Source: Cacajao melanocephalus (lineage: Eukaryota > Chordata > Mammalia > Primates > Pitheciidae). Taken from it: a DNA stretch of 64,000 nucleotides. The position numbers and the translations under genes are program-made. The notes under the pieces are model-generated. The model was not told the origin of the DNA and ran no database searches. It saw only the letters and a list, made by a program, of their open reading frames with translations. Shown here piece by piece: positions 1-19,079 of the stretch. Location of the stretch: contig CAUYLG010061875.1 of the NCBI GenBank assembly GCA_963573385.1, positions 42,802 through 106,801 of the forward strand, in the 5' to 3' direction. Numbering within the stretch: position 1 is the stretch's first letter; each line of letters starts with the position of its first letter.

Positions 1-432
1 AGTACAAGGGACACAAAAACGAACAACCTCTCAATGTGCAAAAACTCAGGCATCTTGCTTAGAATTGTGGTCACTTTGAGGGAGAAATGGTTGTGATTGA
101 GATGCGGTATGTGGATAGTTTCAGAGGTAGCTGGCAAAGTTCTATCTCTAGTCCTGAGTTGTAGCTGTAAGGGCATTCATTTACAATAATTCACCATATG
201 TATGTTTGGTGTTTTTTAATATCTGTGTTATATTTTATAATAAACAGTCTAAAAAACAATTATGAAATAAAACATATAATAATTACATTAGGGAAACTTG
301 AATATGTGCTAGGGGTAGTATTAGGGAACTATTGTTAAATGTGTAGGTATAATATAATGGTATTGTAGTTATGGAGTAGAATGTTCTTATTTTTTGGAGA
401 TACATGAAGAATTTCCTATAATTTACTTTAAG
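1..432 (+). other. AT-rich sequence, probably the 3' part of an old LINE
   Basis: No gene is visible. The style (short T/A runs, a phrase like GGTATTGTAGTTATG near 357-373) resembles degenerate LINE 3' UTR, but I cannot assign a family. Confidence 0.3.
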
Positions 433-596
433 GGCTCGGCATGATGACTCATGCCTATAATCTTACCTATTCAGGATGCTGAGGCAAGAGAATAGCTGGA
501 GCTCAGGAGGTTGAGGCTGCAGTGAGCCCTGATTACATCACTTTACTCCAGTCTGGGCAACAGAGCAAGGCTATGCCTCAAACAAACAAACAAACA
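433..596 (+). mobile_element. Alu (J-type, internally deleted)
   Basis: Left-arm start joined to a right arm, ending in an (AAAC)n tail. The tail directly abuts an L1 5' fragment. Confidence 0.8.
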
Positions 597-775
597 AGCT
601 TGGAGTGATACCAGCAAGATGGTAGACTAGAAAGTTTCAGGCCCTTGTTCCCACTATGGAAACATTAAATGGACAACTAGATACTGGCTAAAATAACTTA
701 ATAAGGACTGTGGAAATCATAAAAAAGACCAGCAACCAAGTGAATGCACATCTAAGAAAAGGCCACATTAAAAAT
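597..775 (+). mobile_element. L1 5'-UTR fragment (old L1M/L1MA class)
   Basis: Contains the AGCAAGATGGTAGACTAGAA-type start typical of L1 5' ends. It is clearly homologous to 5779-5966. Confidence 0.65.
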
Positions 776-784
776 GGGAGGAGC

Positions 785-1089
785 CCAATGTGATGGCTCA
801 TGCCTGTAATCCCACCACTTTGGGAGGCAGAGGTGGGCGGCTCACTTGAGCCTATGAGTTTGAGACCAGCCTAGCCAATATGGTGAAACCCTGTCTCTAC
901 TAAAAATACAAAAACTAGCTAGGCATGGTGGTGCATGCCTGTAGTCCCAGCTACTTGGGAGGCTGAGGCAGGAGAATGTTTGAGCCTGGGAGGTGGAGGT
1001 TGCAGTGAGCTGAGATCACATTACTGTGCTCCAGCCTGGGCAACAGAACTAGATTCTGTCTCAAAAAAAAAAAAAAAAAAAAAAAAAAA
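785..1089 (+). mobile_element. Alu (S-type), full length
   Basis: Two-arm Alu with an A29-type tail. It interrupts the A-rich site of the MaLR 3' LTR. Confidence 0.92.
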
Positions 1090-3661
<2,572 letters not shown>

Positions 3662-3677
3662 CTTGCTCTTCCTATGT

Positions 3678-3775
3678 TTATGCCACTGTACTCCAGTTTG
3701 AGTGACAGAGCAAGACCCTGTCTCAAAAAAAAAAAAAAAAGAAAAAGAAAAAGAAAACAAAACAAAACAAAACAA
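3678..3775 (+). mobile_element. Alu 3'-end fragment
   Basis: Only the last ~55 bp of an Alu right arm plus an (AAAAC)n-type tail, abutting the MaLR LTR start. Confidence 0.75.
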
Positions 3776-4085
3776 TGGGAACAACAACAAACCCTCAAAC
3801 AATAGAGTTGGCTAGAGCATTTCTTCATCTCTGAGAGACTCTGACCATAGGGTTCTGGGAAAGCTAGACTAGTACAAGATTGTCAGGTGTTTGTAAGATT
3901 TGTATTTTTCTCATATTTTTTTGATATATGCAGTTTCCCCAAACTCTTCAAAATCTGAGATTCTCTGTTCTCTCTGTCCTAAGGCAACAAGAAAGGAGAG
4001 CTCTGCCATTGGTGGCCAAACTATCTAACCAAGTATCTAATCCAGCAAGCTCAGTACCTGAGTCTAAGGCAAAAAAGAAAAGGTA

Positions 4086-4376
4086 GGGCTGGGCGCAGTG
4101 GCTCACACCTGTAATCTCAACACTTTGGGAGGCTAAGGCGGATGGATCACTTGAGGTCAGGAGTTTGAGACCAGCCTGGCCAACATGGTAAAACCTCATC
4201 TCTATTAAAACTACAAAAAACTAGTCGGGCATGGTGGCATGTAACTGTAATCCCAGCTGAGAATCACTTGAACCTGGGAAGCGAAGTTTGCAGTGAGCCG
4301 GGATCATGCCATTGCAGTCCAGCCTAGGCAACAGAGCGAGACTCCTCTTGGAAAAAAAGAAAAGAAAAGAAAAAAC
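4086..4376 (+). mobile_element. Alu
   Basis: GGCTGGGCGCAGTGGCTCAC start, short deletion in the right arm, AAAAG-rich tail. Confidence 0.9.
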
Positions 4377-4563
4377 TGGGAGCTGGAACCAGAGCCTTGT
4401 AGTTAGATGAATACTTCCAGTTCATTTCCAGCTTATGAGCTGGCACTTTTCTTTGCTTGTAGGGAAGGAGCCTGTGGCCAGTAGCCCCTGGCCTCATCCA
4501 TCTGGGACTTGCTGGCATCACTGCCATATCATCTATCAGAAACAGTCCTCAAAAACCTATCCT

Positions 4564-5490
<927 letters not shown>

Positions 5491-5776
5491 CTTGGCACAT
5501 GCCTGTAATCCCAGCACTTTTGAAGGCTAAGGTAGGAGGATTGAGTTCAAGACCAACCTGGGCAACATAGCAAGACCCTGTCTCTACAAAAAAAAGAAAA
5601 AAAATTCTTGCACACCAGGTGTGGTGGTGCATGCCAGCAGTCCCAGCTACTTGAGAGGCTGAGGCAGAAGGATCACTTCAGCTGAGGAGGTCGAGGCTGC
5701 AGTGAGCCAGGATACCACATCACTGTTGCACTTCAGCCTGGGAGACAGAGCAAGACTCTGCCTCCAAAAAAAAAAA
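5491..5776 (+). mobile_element. Alu (J-type)
   Basis: Truncated left start, both arms present, A tail abutting the L1 5' segment that follows. Confidence 0.85.
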
Positions 5777-5778
5777 TG

Positions 5779-6995
5779 CTTAGAGTGATGTCAGCAAGAT
5801 GGTAAAGATGGGAAGATGGTGGACTAGAACACTTCAGGTCCTTGTTTCCCTATGGAAACATTAAATAAACAACTAGAAAATGGCTAAAATAATAAGGGCT
5901 GTGGAAATCAATCAAAAGATTTCCAGCAACCAAGTGAATGCACATCCAAGAAAAAGCCACATTATAAATATAAGGAAGTTTTATGGCAGTTTTGTTTGCC
6001 TTTGCTCCACCCCGTTCTGGCTTGGCATGGTGTGGCTTATAGGAAGCGGTGGTCTGGTTTCCACTTCTTTGAATCACAGAGAGAGTAGGCCTAATTTTCA
6101 ATGTTATAACCTGTCTAAGGGCTGCCTGATTGGTCTCTCTGTCACCTGTTACTTAACTTGGCACTCACGTGGCCAAATACAGCATGGCTCAGGCTAGGAA
6201 AAACTTTAGGAAGGAGCAGGCATGGCTCATGAAAGTCATAGGAGGACTACAGACCTGCAGATATGTGGGGCAAGAAATTACTGATGGAGGAATACAAAAT
6301 TATTGATTGAGTTTCTGTGTATATGAGTGAATTGGGAAAAAGCAAACATACTGGCCAGAGAAGACCCATACCTAGAAAAGGCCTGAGTAAACCTTAACCT
6401 TCATACAAGCCTAATTAGAGAAGGTCTTCCATTGTATAGAACCAGTCTGTAAAGGCTGTAAAAGGTGGTTGTTTTTCAGGTGCCAAATATTCAACAAGAG
6501 ATTACAAGACATACAAAGAAACATTAAAATATGGCCCATCCAAAGGACCAAAACAAATATCCAGAAACCATCTCTGAAGAAAAAAGGGACTGAACTCACT
6601 AGAAAAAAACTTTAAAACAACTATCTTAAATATGCTCAAAGAACTAAGGATAATATAGACAAAGAACTAAAGGAAACAAGGAAAACAATATATGAACACA
6701 ATAAGAATATCAACAAAGAGAAAAAATTGTTTTTGTTAAAAAGAACCAAGCAGAAATCCTGAAGCTAAAAAATATAATAACTGAATTGAAAAATTCACTA
6801 AAGGAGTTTAACTGTAGGCTCAAGCAGGCAGAAGAAAACATCAGTGAGACTTGACAACAGGTCATTTGAAATGATTCAGTCTGAAAAGCAAAAAGAAATA
6901 AGAATGAAGAAAAGTAAACAAAACCTAAGAAACTTATACTCAGTCAAATAGATTAGTATAAACATTATGGGAATTTCAGAAAGAGAAGAGAAGAG
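5779..6995 (+). mobile_element. L1 5' UTR and ORF1-region fragment (old L1M class)
   Basis: Begins with the AGCAAGATGG-type L1 start. After about 6.4 kb it has the A-rich, coiled-coil-coding style of an L1 ORF1 5' region, with many stops. It ends abruptly at a MaLR internal sequence. Confidence 0.7.
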
Positions 6996-8660
<1,665 letters not shown>

Positions 8661-8679
8661 CATATCTAAACATAGAAAA

Positions 8680-8778
8680 GGTACAGTAAAAATATGGTAT
8701 TATAATCTTATGAGATCACCATTGTATACGTCGTCTGTCATTGAAACGTTGTTATATGGCACATGATTGTATGTAAGG
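8680..8778. mobile_element. Tigger1/MER2-type DNA transposon fragment
   Basis: ATTATAATCTTATGAGATCA followed by a decayed CGTCGT/AACGTTGTTA segment matches the Tigger1 terminal region. Confidence 0.6.
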
Positions 8779-8847
8779 TGCTGAAAGAGAAAACCTGTCA
8801 CTGATAATTCTACATCCATCAAAACTGTCCTTCAAAAACAAAGGAGA

Positions 8848-8994
8848 GGCCAGGCACAGTAACTCACACCTGTAATCCTAGCATTTTTGGAGACCGAGGC
8901 AGGTGGATTACTTGAGCCCAAGAGTTCAAGACCAGATTGGACAACATGGTGAGACCTCATCTCTAAAAATAATAATAATAATAATAATAATAAT
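8848..8994 (+). mobile_element. Alu left-arm element with (AAT)n tail
   Basis: Left arm only, ending in about nine AAT units. Confidence 0.8.
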
Positions 8995-9281
8995 TGGCTG
9001 GGGCAATGACTCAAACGCCTGTAATCCCAGACTTTGGGAGGCCGAGGTGGGTGGATCACCTGAGGTCAGGAGTTCGAGAACAGTCTGGCCAACATGGTGA
9101 AACCCCATTTCTACAAAAAATACAAAAATTAGCCAGGCATAATGGCACATGCCTGTAATCCCAGCTACTCGGGAGGCTGAGGCAGGAGAATCACTTGAAC
9201 TCAGGAGAGCAAAGATCGCGCCACTGCATTCCAGCCAGGACCACAGAGTGATTTTTTTTCTAAAAAAAAAAAAAAAAAAAG
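8995..9281 (+). mobile_element. Alu
   Basis: Two-arm Alu with an A18 tail, inserted directly after the (AAT)n tail. Confidence 0.88.
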
Positions 9282-9655
9282 ATAATAAAAGAGAAAAACA
9301 AAGGAGAAGTTAGACATTTCTAGATAAACAAAAGCTCAGGGAATCTGTTATCACTAGACCCACCCTACAAGAAATGCTAAAGGAAGTCATTCAAGTTGAA
9401 ATGAGATGACATCAGACAGTAATTCAAAGCCATATGAAAATGTAAATTTCCATAGAGAAGGTAAATACACAGACAAATGTGAAAACAAGTATCACTATAA
9501 TTTCGATTTGTAACTACACTTATGGGATGCCGAACACATCAATGTGGTGGGAGAGTGGCATGCCCAAGAGAAGGCATGGAAGCTCTGTACCCCTCCTACC
9601 CTCCTACGCTTTGCTTTTTGGCGGTTTTTGTTTTATTCTTTAAAATAAAACGTAA

Positions 9656-10049
<394 letters not shown>

Positions 10050-10139
10050 TCAGCTTGGCAGAAGTGTGGGTGCCCTGGGGACCCCACTTGGTGGCTGGTG
10101 TCTGAAGTGGGGGCAGTCTTGTGGGACTAAGCACTGAAT

Positions 10140-10620
10140 GCACTGAGTCCTAAGTTCAAGTCTTAGCTTTGCCACCCTATGTGATTTTTTTTTGAGACAG
10201 GGTCTTGCTCTGTCGTCCTGGCTAGAGTACAGTGGCATGATCACAGCTCACTGCAGCTTCACCCTCGCAGGCTCAAGGGTATCCTCCCACCTCAGGCCCC
10301 TAAAAAGCTGGGACCAGGGACCACAGGTATGTGCACCATGTCTGTTAATTCTTTTATGTTTTGATAGAGATGAGGTCTTGCTATGTTGCCCACGCTGGTC
10401 TCGAACTCCTGGGCTTGAGCCTCCCAAAGTGCAGGGATTACAGACATGAGCCACTGTGCCCAGTCTAGCTATGTAATCTTGATAAGTAGTTCAACCTCTC
10501 TGAACATCAGTTTTTCCATCTGTATAATGGAGATAAGGGTTGTATGTCATAGGGTTCTCCTAAGGCATCTATGAGATGATGCAGTAAAGCACTTAGTGCC
10601 GTACCAGCACAATAAAAATA
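10140..10620 (-). mobile_element. MIR, split by an Alu
   Basis: 10140-10184 and 10466-10620 carry MIR core phrases (TTCAACCTCTCTGAACATCAG, then ATCTGTATAATGGAGATAA). The strand is given relative to the usual MIR consensus. Confidence 0.6.
10185..10465 (-). mobile_element. Alu (J-type)
   Basis: T8GAGACAGGGTCTTGCTCTG start, both arms, ends in CACTGTGCCCAGTC. Confidence 0.9.
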
Positions 10621-10627
10621 TCCAATA

Positions 10628-10935
10628 AGGCTGGGTGTGGTAGCTCAATGCCTATATGTAATTCCAACACTTTGGGAGGCTGAGGAGGGTGAATCACTTG
10701 AGGTTAGGAGTTTGAGACCAGCCTGGCCAACATGTCAAGACTCCATTTCTGCTAAAAAATACCAAAATTAGCTGGGTGTGGTAGCGGGCACCTGTAATTC
10801 TAGCTACTTGGGAGACTGAGACACAAGAAGCGCTTCAACTGAGGAAGTGGAGCCTGCAGTGAGCCAAGATCGCACCATTGCCCTCCAGCCTGGGCAACAG
10901 AGCAAGGCTGTCTCAAAAAAAAAAAAAAAAAAAAA
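10628..10935 (+). mobile_element. Alu
   Basis: Complete two-arm Alu with an A19 tail. Confidence 0.9.
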
Positions 10936-10939
10936 GTCC

Positions 10940-11075
10940 GATGAGGACAGTGCAGTGGCTCAATGCCTATATGTAATCCAGCACTTTGGGAGGCCAAGGC
11001 AGGAGGATCGCTTAGAGCTCAGGAGTTTGAGACCAGCCTGGGCAACACGGCAATTCCCCATCTTTATGAAAAAGA
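10940..11075 (+). mobile_element. Alu left-arm fragment
   Basis: Shares the unusual CAATGCCTATATGTAAT variant with the preceding Alu at 10645, so the two may be a local duplicate. Confidence 0.75.
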
Positions 11076-11089
11076 ATTATTTAAAAAGT

Positions 11090-11320
11090 CTAATAAATGT
11101 TACGTATAAAGGTTATATAATATTATTAATAAAGAAAACTTTGGGGGGTGGAGAGAGAGCATGAGGAAGAATAGCTAATGGATGCTGGGCTTAATACCTA
11201 GGTAATGGGTCTATCTGTGCAGCAAACCACCATGGCACATGTTTACCTATATAACAAACCTGTACATCCTGCACATGTAGCCTGGAACTTAAAAATTGAA
11301 GGAAAAGATAAAAAAAGAAA
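11090..11320 (+). mobile_element. L1 3' end
   Basis: GGCACATGTTTACCTATATA and the following CCTGCACATGTA-type text are the signature 3' end of L1. Confidence 0.75.
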
Positions 11321-11420
11321 GCTTTGTGCCAGGCCTACCTGGTGCTAAACCTAAATCATAGATTATACTCTAGGTAAATATTTCTGCCTGTTTCTTCTGA
11401 AGAATGAATAAGAACTAGAA

Positions 11421-12040
<620 letters not shown>

Positions 12041-12907
12041 TAAATGAGAACTACAAAGCATAAGGGCTTATGGTATTGCACAATTATTTTTTTTCTCCTA
12101 TGTTTCTAGGTCCCAAAACTATTTTGTAAGCTCTCTAGCTGAAAGATTCTGTGGCTTTATGAAAATATCTAGGAAAACTAGATAAGTAAACCTTTTGGAA
12201 ATACTGATTTGAGCAATTGCTTAATATTTTGTCTGTGTTTTAGCGCATTCAACAGCTGAAATCACTGAGTTTGCAGCTAAGAATTCTATTAGTCCCTTGG
12301 GCTGTTTCTGAAATTGTTTCCACATGTCCTCCATGGCACAAATAAAAGAGTCCTCAGATCCCTGCAAGATCAGGAAGCCAGAAATCAAGGAATATGGAAC
12401 AACAAACACCCTCTGAATAAAAGGTTTTATTTGCTCATGAAGCTTATACAATTGCTCTTTCTCTGCAGCTCTTCAGGCCTCTCTTCATTCTCCTAAACTA
12501 CCTGGACTCAGTTGAATGCACTGCCAAGACTGAAACGTGCCTGCCTGTCCTTTGAAATGTTATCAATGCAGTACTGAATTGCAAACACCATTTTTGTAAA
12601 ATGTCTTAACTCAGTTTTAATCTCTGTAAGTTACATAAGAATGGTCCCTTGTTTGTGTATACCTTAGCTTAGTATCATAAGTTTATCTTTAATGTACTTT
12701 GAATATCATGGTGAGCGCTTACGGATACATACGTCTGGCTATTAGCTCACCTAAACTAATATTTGCTTATTTGCTTGTTAGAGACAATGATTTGCTTCAA
12801 AGAGACTCAGGGCAGGTGGGATCTCAACAAAATATTCCTGGCCATCCCCTAAAAGCTTGAGCCTGACTTAAATTATACGAAAAAAAAAAGAAAAAAGAAA
12901 AAAGAAA
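12041..12907. other. Unique AT-rich intergenic stretch
   Basis: No known repeat was recognised. It contains the minus-strand coding-like block listed separately. Confidence 0.5.
12218..12640 (-). pseudogene. Coding-like minus-strand block, possible pseudogene fragment of unknown origin
   Basis: On the minus strand, a frame near 12600 reads KMVFAIQYCIDNISKDRQAR and after two stops continues ENEERPEELQRK. A one-base shift then gives KEQLYKLHEQIKPFIQRVF and a further ~60 open codons. The charged, helix-like composition looks protein-derived. It is preceded by a YAG (CTTACAG). I do not recognise the family, and it may be chance or an old repeat. Confidence 0.25.
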
Positions 12908-13057
12908 AGGATCAGGATGCTGTGGCTCACGCCTGTAATCTCAGAACTCTTGGGAGGCCAAGGCAGATGGATACCTTGAGTCCAGGAGTTCAAGACCAGC
13001 TTGGGCAACATGGCAAAAACTGTCTCTATGTAAAAAGAAAGAAAGAAAAAAAAAGAG
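12908..13057 (+). mobile_element. Alu left-arm element
   Basis: Left arm only with a GAAA-rich tail. Confidence 0.8.
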
Positions 13058-13217
13058 GCCTTCATTTAGAAAGAAAAACATGAAAGGCAAGGATTAGAGC
13101 TGACTAAAATGTAAGATAAGAGTTGGAGGGAGATTCCAAGCAAAGACCCAAATACCTCCTAACACCCCCAGAAACAGCTCAGTCACCATCTCTGAAACAA
13201 GGCTATACACACTCTAA

Positions 13218-13537
<320 letters not shown>

Positions 13538-13794
13538 CACTCTTTCCCTTTTTAAATTCTCTTGCATCACACAGGAAATCTTTGTTCATTTTATAATGTG
13601 GTAAAAGATACATAAAATTTTCTATTTTAACTATTTGGGGATGTATAGTTCAGTGTCATTATATACATCCACAGTATTGTGCAGCCACCACCGCTATTCC
13701 TCTCCAGAACATTTTCATGTTGCAAACTGAAACTATGTACCCACTAAACAGTAACTCCCATTTCCACTCCCCTCAGCCCTTGGTAACCTCTATT

Positions 13795-13942
13795 TTAATT
13801 TATTAGTTATTTATTTTGTTTTTAATAGAGACTAGTTCTTACTATTTTGCCCTGGCTGATTTCAAACTCCTGGGCTCAAGCAATCTGCCCTCTATGGCCT
13901 CTCTAAGTGCTGGGATTACAGGTTTGAGCCACCATTCCTGGC
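13795..13942 (-). mobile_element. Alu half element
   Basis: Single arm, ending in CACCATTCCTGGCT. Confidence 0.8.
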
Positions 13943-14087
13943 TGGTAACTTATATTTAAATTTCTGTCTCTGTGAATTTGCTTATTCTGGTACATCATAT
14001 AAGTGGAATCATACATTATTTATCCTTTTATATCTGGTGTATTTCACTTCACATAATGTCTTTAAGTTTCATCTGTGTTGTAGGTAG

Positions 14088-14422
<335 letters not shown>

Positions 14423-14746
14423 GATTAATATTTCTTGTATATACCACATTTTGTTTACCCACTCATCTGACAATGGACATTTGGGTTGCTTCCACCTTTT
14501 AGCAGTTGTGATAATGCCGTGATGAGCATTAGTATATAATTATCTGTTCAAGCTCAGCTTTCAATTTTTTCGTGATATACCCAGAAATGGAATTGCTAGA
14601 TCATGTGACCATTCTAGATTTCTTCCTTAAAATTTACTTTTATTTATTATTTTAAAAATTTCTTAAAACTCTGAAAGTACATTAAACAAAAAGAAAAATT
14701 AGTCACCAATAATCCTACCACTCACAAAGATAATCACCATTAACAA

Positions 14747-14915
14747 CAGTCAGGCATGGTGGCATGTAGCTGTAGACCCAGCTACTTGGAAGGCTGAGGT
14801 GGATTAATGGCTTGAGTCCAGAGTTTGAGGGTGTAGTAAGATGATCATGCCACTGCACTCCAGCCTGGATGACAGAGGGAGACCCCATCTCAAAAACAAA
14901 AACCCACAAAAAACA
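14747..14915 (+). mobile_element. Alu right-arm fragment
   Basis: Right arm with a CAAAAAC-type tail. Confidence 0.8.
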
Positions 14916-14999
14916 ATAGAGTGTTAATCCTTTCAGATTTCCTAATCTATCCAAATATCCATAAGAAAAATAAAAATTTAAAATCTCATCTCTAATTTT

Positions 15000-15130
15000 C
15001 TCAGCAACCCTTTGAGGCAGGTACTGTAGTCACTCTCACTGATAGGTGGGGAAACAGGCTCAACGAATAGAGGCGGTGGCTGTGACTCAGGGAGTCAGAT
15101 GAGTTGGAAGGGGAGGCTGTACATCTTAAA
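15000..15130. mobile_element. MIR fragment
   Basis: CAGCAACCCTTTGAGGCAGG followed by GGGGAAACAGGCTCA is the MIR core. Confidence 0.6.
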
Positions 15131-15299
15131 GCTTCTCAGAAGAGCAAGTAACTAGAAGTTAGGTAGAAGCGAAGGCAGTGCTACAGAAGAGGCAAAGCTG
15201 GGGATAGCCCTAGCTCCAGGTCATACCAAAGATTGTTAACACATTTGGAATCAGAATTCAGACCTCCCAAAGAGACACACCCTGCACCTGGTCCTGCAC

Positions 15300-15475
15300 C
15301 TGGATTTCTCAAACTTTAGTGCATTTCAGAATCCTAATTACAGGAAAATTCCTGGGCCAACCCAACCCTGGAATTTCAGATCCAGCAAGTCTGGGGCAAG
15401 ACTCTGGAATCCGCATTTTAAGCAAATGCTCAGGTGATCCTTGGACACTTTAGAATCACTGTCCTGGACCATGAG
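15300..15475. mobile_element. MER5A-like DNA transposon
   Basis: Begins TTTCTCAAACTTTAGTGCAT and later AAATGCTCAGGTGATCC, as in MER5 (hAT-Charlie). Confidence 0.55.
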
Positions 15476-15503
15476 CCAAGGCATTTGTTTAATTACAGCC
15501 CTC

Positions 15504-15778
15504 TTTTTTTTTTTTTTTTTTTTAGACAAGTTATTGCTCTGTTACCCAGGTTAAAGTGCAGTGGCACAATCATGCTCACTGCAGCCTAGAACTTCTGGGT
15601 TCAAGCCATTCCCCTGCCTCAGCCTCCTGTATAGCTAGAACTATAGGCACACACCACCAGGCTCAGCTAATTTTTTAATTTGTTGCCCAGGCTGATCTTC
15701 AACTCCTGGCCTCAGTGATCCTCCTGCCTGGGTATCCCAAAGCACTGGGATTACAGGTGTGAGCCACCACAACTGGCT
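15504..15778 (-). mobile_element. Alu (J-type)
   Basis: T18 start, both arms with many changes. Confidence 0.9.
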
Positions 15779-16199
15779 GAGAGAGCTAACTTCCACCAGG
15801 CTCTCTTGGGGGCAAGGGACAAAGAGTTATGTTTGAAAGAGTTCCTCAAGCCTCCAGCCAGGCACAATCTGGCATTCTGGGAAGTTAGCGGTCTCTCCTT
15901 GCAGCCCCACAGTGCCCACCTGCTCTTCTCAGAAGATTCTCTCACTTTCTGTTCTGCTCTGTGGTTATTTATGAACAGCCCTCATTGCCTCCAAGGACAA
16001 GGTAGCTTGCATTCTTGGGGGCTTCCTTTAGCATACTACATACTACACCACTCAGCTCCTGCTGGACTGCAGTATTTTGAAAGCATGGACCTTACAGAAT
16101 CTACAGCCTCATCCACTCAACATTTTACTGAAGACCTGTATGCCAGCTAATATCCTGGGTGTTGGGGACACAGAAGAACCTATCCATTTCTCATCCTCC

Positions 16200-17070
16200 A
16201 CACCCTCGTCCAGGCCAATGTTGGACCTTGTTGGAGCCACAATTCATCCTCCTGCAGCCTCCCTTGTACCCCTCCAATCCATCCTCTATATAACAGAATT
16301 TAAAACAGAAACCTGATCATGTCACATTCCTGCTTTAAGCCTTCCAGAGACTTCCATTTATTCTTAGGATGAAGACCAAAATTCTTACATTCAGGACCTG
16401 GCCTGCCTGTCCTGACACTGCTCACTTTACTGACTCCTGTTTTGCCTAACTGTTTGCTCTGCAGTCACTCTGGCCTTCTTGGAGTCCCTCAGGGTCTTCA
16501 GTGGTCCTAGACCAGGAAGCTGTCCATCTCACCACTGACACTGAGATGGGGTGTGAGGTGCAAGATGGGTGCTAGGGATCAACTCTTGCAAGAGGAAGTA
16601 GGAGAAAGTAGGATTGGACAGAGAATGAAAAATAGGCCTGATAAAGCCTCAGGTAACCCGCTGGGGAAGCCCTGGAGCTATGGAAATGGCTGGATTCTTA
16701 CATGCTGAGTACCTGCCTCTTCACTTAGGGTACAACAGCAATCCCAGGCTAGGTACATCTCCACACTGGCCAGGAGTGATGTCTCTTATCAGCCTTCCAG
16801 GGCTAGGGTGGGAGCAGCTTATGGGCCATCTCATTTAGGAAATCTTTGCTCAGACCTCTGTACTCTCAGAAAACTCCATCCTTTTTCTCCCCAGAGGTTC
16901 TCACAGTTTGTAATCACATGTGATGGTGTCTGCCTTCCCTAAGAAACTGTATGTTCTATGCAGGCAGGAACAAGCAGCTTGACTCCTTGTAGTCTCAGAA
17001 CTCAGCCTCATGCCTGGCACAGGGTAAGTGCCCAAGAAAAATTTGTTAAATTATGGAATAAAGACAGGTA
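16200..17070 (+). mobile_element. L2 LINE 3' region, patchy
   Basis: CTGATCATGTCACATTCCTG, CACTCTGGCCTTCTTGG and TGCCTGGCACAGGGTAAGTG are phrases of the L2 3' region. The middle part is too diverged to place. Confidence 0.5.
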
Positions 17071-17198
17071 TTGTGTCTTGCAAACATATGACTCTCCAGC
17101 TGTGTGGGTTGACAGGAGCTTGCTGTGTATTTCAAGCTCTCCTTCAGCTTATAGGAAGGGCTTTAATAATTTCAACCAGGTTTTAGCTTTAATATTTA

Positions 17199-17663
<465 letters not shown>

Positions 17664-17774
17664 TCATGCTATCAGCACTATCGTCATCACAACCACCACC
17701 CAAAAACTGTTCAAAGGCTCTGCGCATTGCAACAGCAAGCTCAAATTTCCAAACCCAGAGAGCTATACAAGACT

Positions 17775-17945
17775 GGTTCCTGCATGCATGGGCTGTAGCC
17801 CTGAGTCAGAAATCACAATTCCTGCTCTCCATTTAGCTGTACCACCTGAATAACTCACTCAACCTCTCTGAGCCTCATCTATAAAGTAGGAATAATACTG
17901 CCTGTGCTTTGGGGTAAGAAAGCGCTTTGCAAATTGTACAGTGGT
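17775..17945. mobile_element. MIR
   Basis: CACTCAACCTCTCTGAGCCTC and AGCGCTTTGCAAATTGT are MIR phrases. Confidence 0.65.
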
Positions 17946-18534
17946 TCACAAGAAACCAAGGACACTTTTTTTCCTCATGTAATCTCAGAGAGATGGGTTG
18001 GCAGAGGGCATATTAGGCACGCGACTTGTTTTTCAGTGCTGACGTAGGAGCACACATAAGAAGACTGTGTGCTTGTCGTTGTTTTTCCCAGTTGTGGAAA
18101 TAGATTTATGACCACCTCTCTAAGCCCCTCCTCCCCTGTCCCTACCAATCAGGGACAGAGACAACAGAAGAACATAGTGTACTGATGTGTGGGTGGACAG
18201 CAAGGGACTGCATGGGTATCACATGCAGGTCAAGGTCAAGCGTGTTTTGGAGGTGGAGGGTTATGTTTCTGTCTCCTCAACTGGGCAGGTGATAATGATG
18301 ACACTGAAGAAGGAACTAAGCTCACTGGGGGAGATTTTTACCTGGAGACTGAATACCTGGCCATCAAGACCTAGGGTAGACACAGGTGTGGGGGTGGAAC
18401 CAGTACATAAGAAGCCCAAATAACTTTCCAGGGCCCTTGGTGGACCAAGCCAGGTTGCTGACATGGGAATACTCAAAGCTATCTTTGGTTTCTGTTGTTC
18501 TCCCCACCTCCTTTCCGCCTTTATTGGCAACCAG
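17946..18534. other. Unique sequence, no feature seen
   Basis: Overlapping short frames exist on both strands, but nothing recognisable. Confidence 0.5.
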
Positions 18535-18539
18535 TGTAT

Positions 18540-18690
18540 TTAATCACAGTATGAGGTAGGTGTTACCCTGATTTTACACATGGGGAAACTAGGCTTTATC
18601 AAGACGAGGTAGTACAAAGTCAGATAAACAGTGCATGGCTGTATGCAACTGTGGATATTCTGATTCAGGTCTATCTTCTTCCCTACACTG
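18540..18690. mobile_element. MIR fragment
   Basis: TATGAGGTAGGTGTTACCCTG then ACATGGGGAAACTAGGC. Confidence 0.6.
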
Positions 18691-18714
18691 CTGCCCCCAA
18701 CTTTCACAAACCTA

Positions 18715-18757
<43 letters not shown>

Positions 18758-18758
18758 C
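18715..18758 (+). repeat. (TG)n microsatellite with GC extension
   Basis: About 18 TG units followed by GCGCGCGC. Confidence 0.97.
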
Positions 18759-19079
18759 TGGGATGTGGGAGCTCTAGGCTGTTTTTCTGCTTGAAAACAG
18801 CCAGACTCACAGAATTTCCAAGGCAAAGGACCTTAGAGGCTACTTAACCCAATTTACTTTGCACATGGAGAATCTGGGACCGACAGGAGATTTTGTAGAT
18901 TCTGTATTTGTATTTTTTGATTTTGTAGATTTTGGTGTCTCCATTAGACCCGGAGTCTTCCAGAACTCCGCTTTGCACCACCCTAGGCAACCTCCAGTCT
19001 TGTCCTGCTTTTGCTTTGGGCGAGCCAGGAAGCCTTTTGCTTGCAGACACCGTTACCAAACATAATAGCCCCCTTTTGC

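Larger units (their letters stand above)
8779..9655 (+). mobile_element. L1 ORF2 3' region fragment, split by Alus
   Basis: 8779-8847 and 9300-9540 contain L1 ORF2-end phrases (AAAACTGTCCTTCAAAAACA; CCTACAAGAAATGCTAAAGG). Two Alus lie between the parts. Confidence 0.65.

Noticed and set aside
8926..9150. Poly-Ile hydrophobic frames such as those at 8832-9150
   Set aside because: Translation of (AAT)n in an Alu tail.
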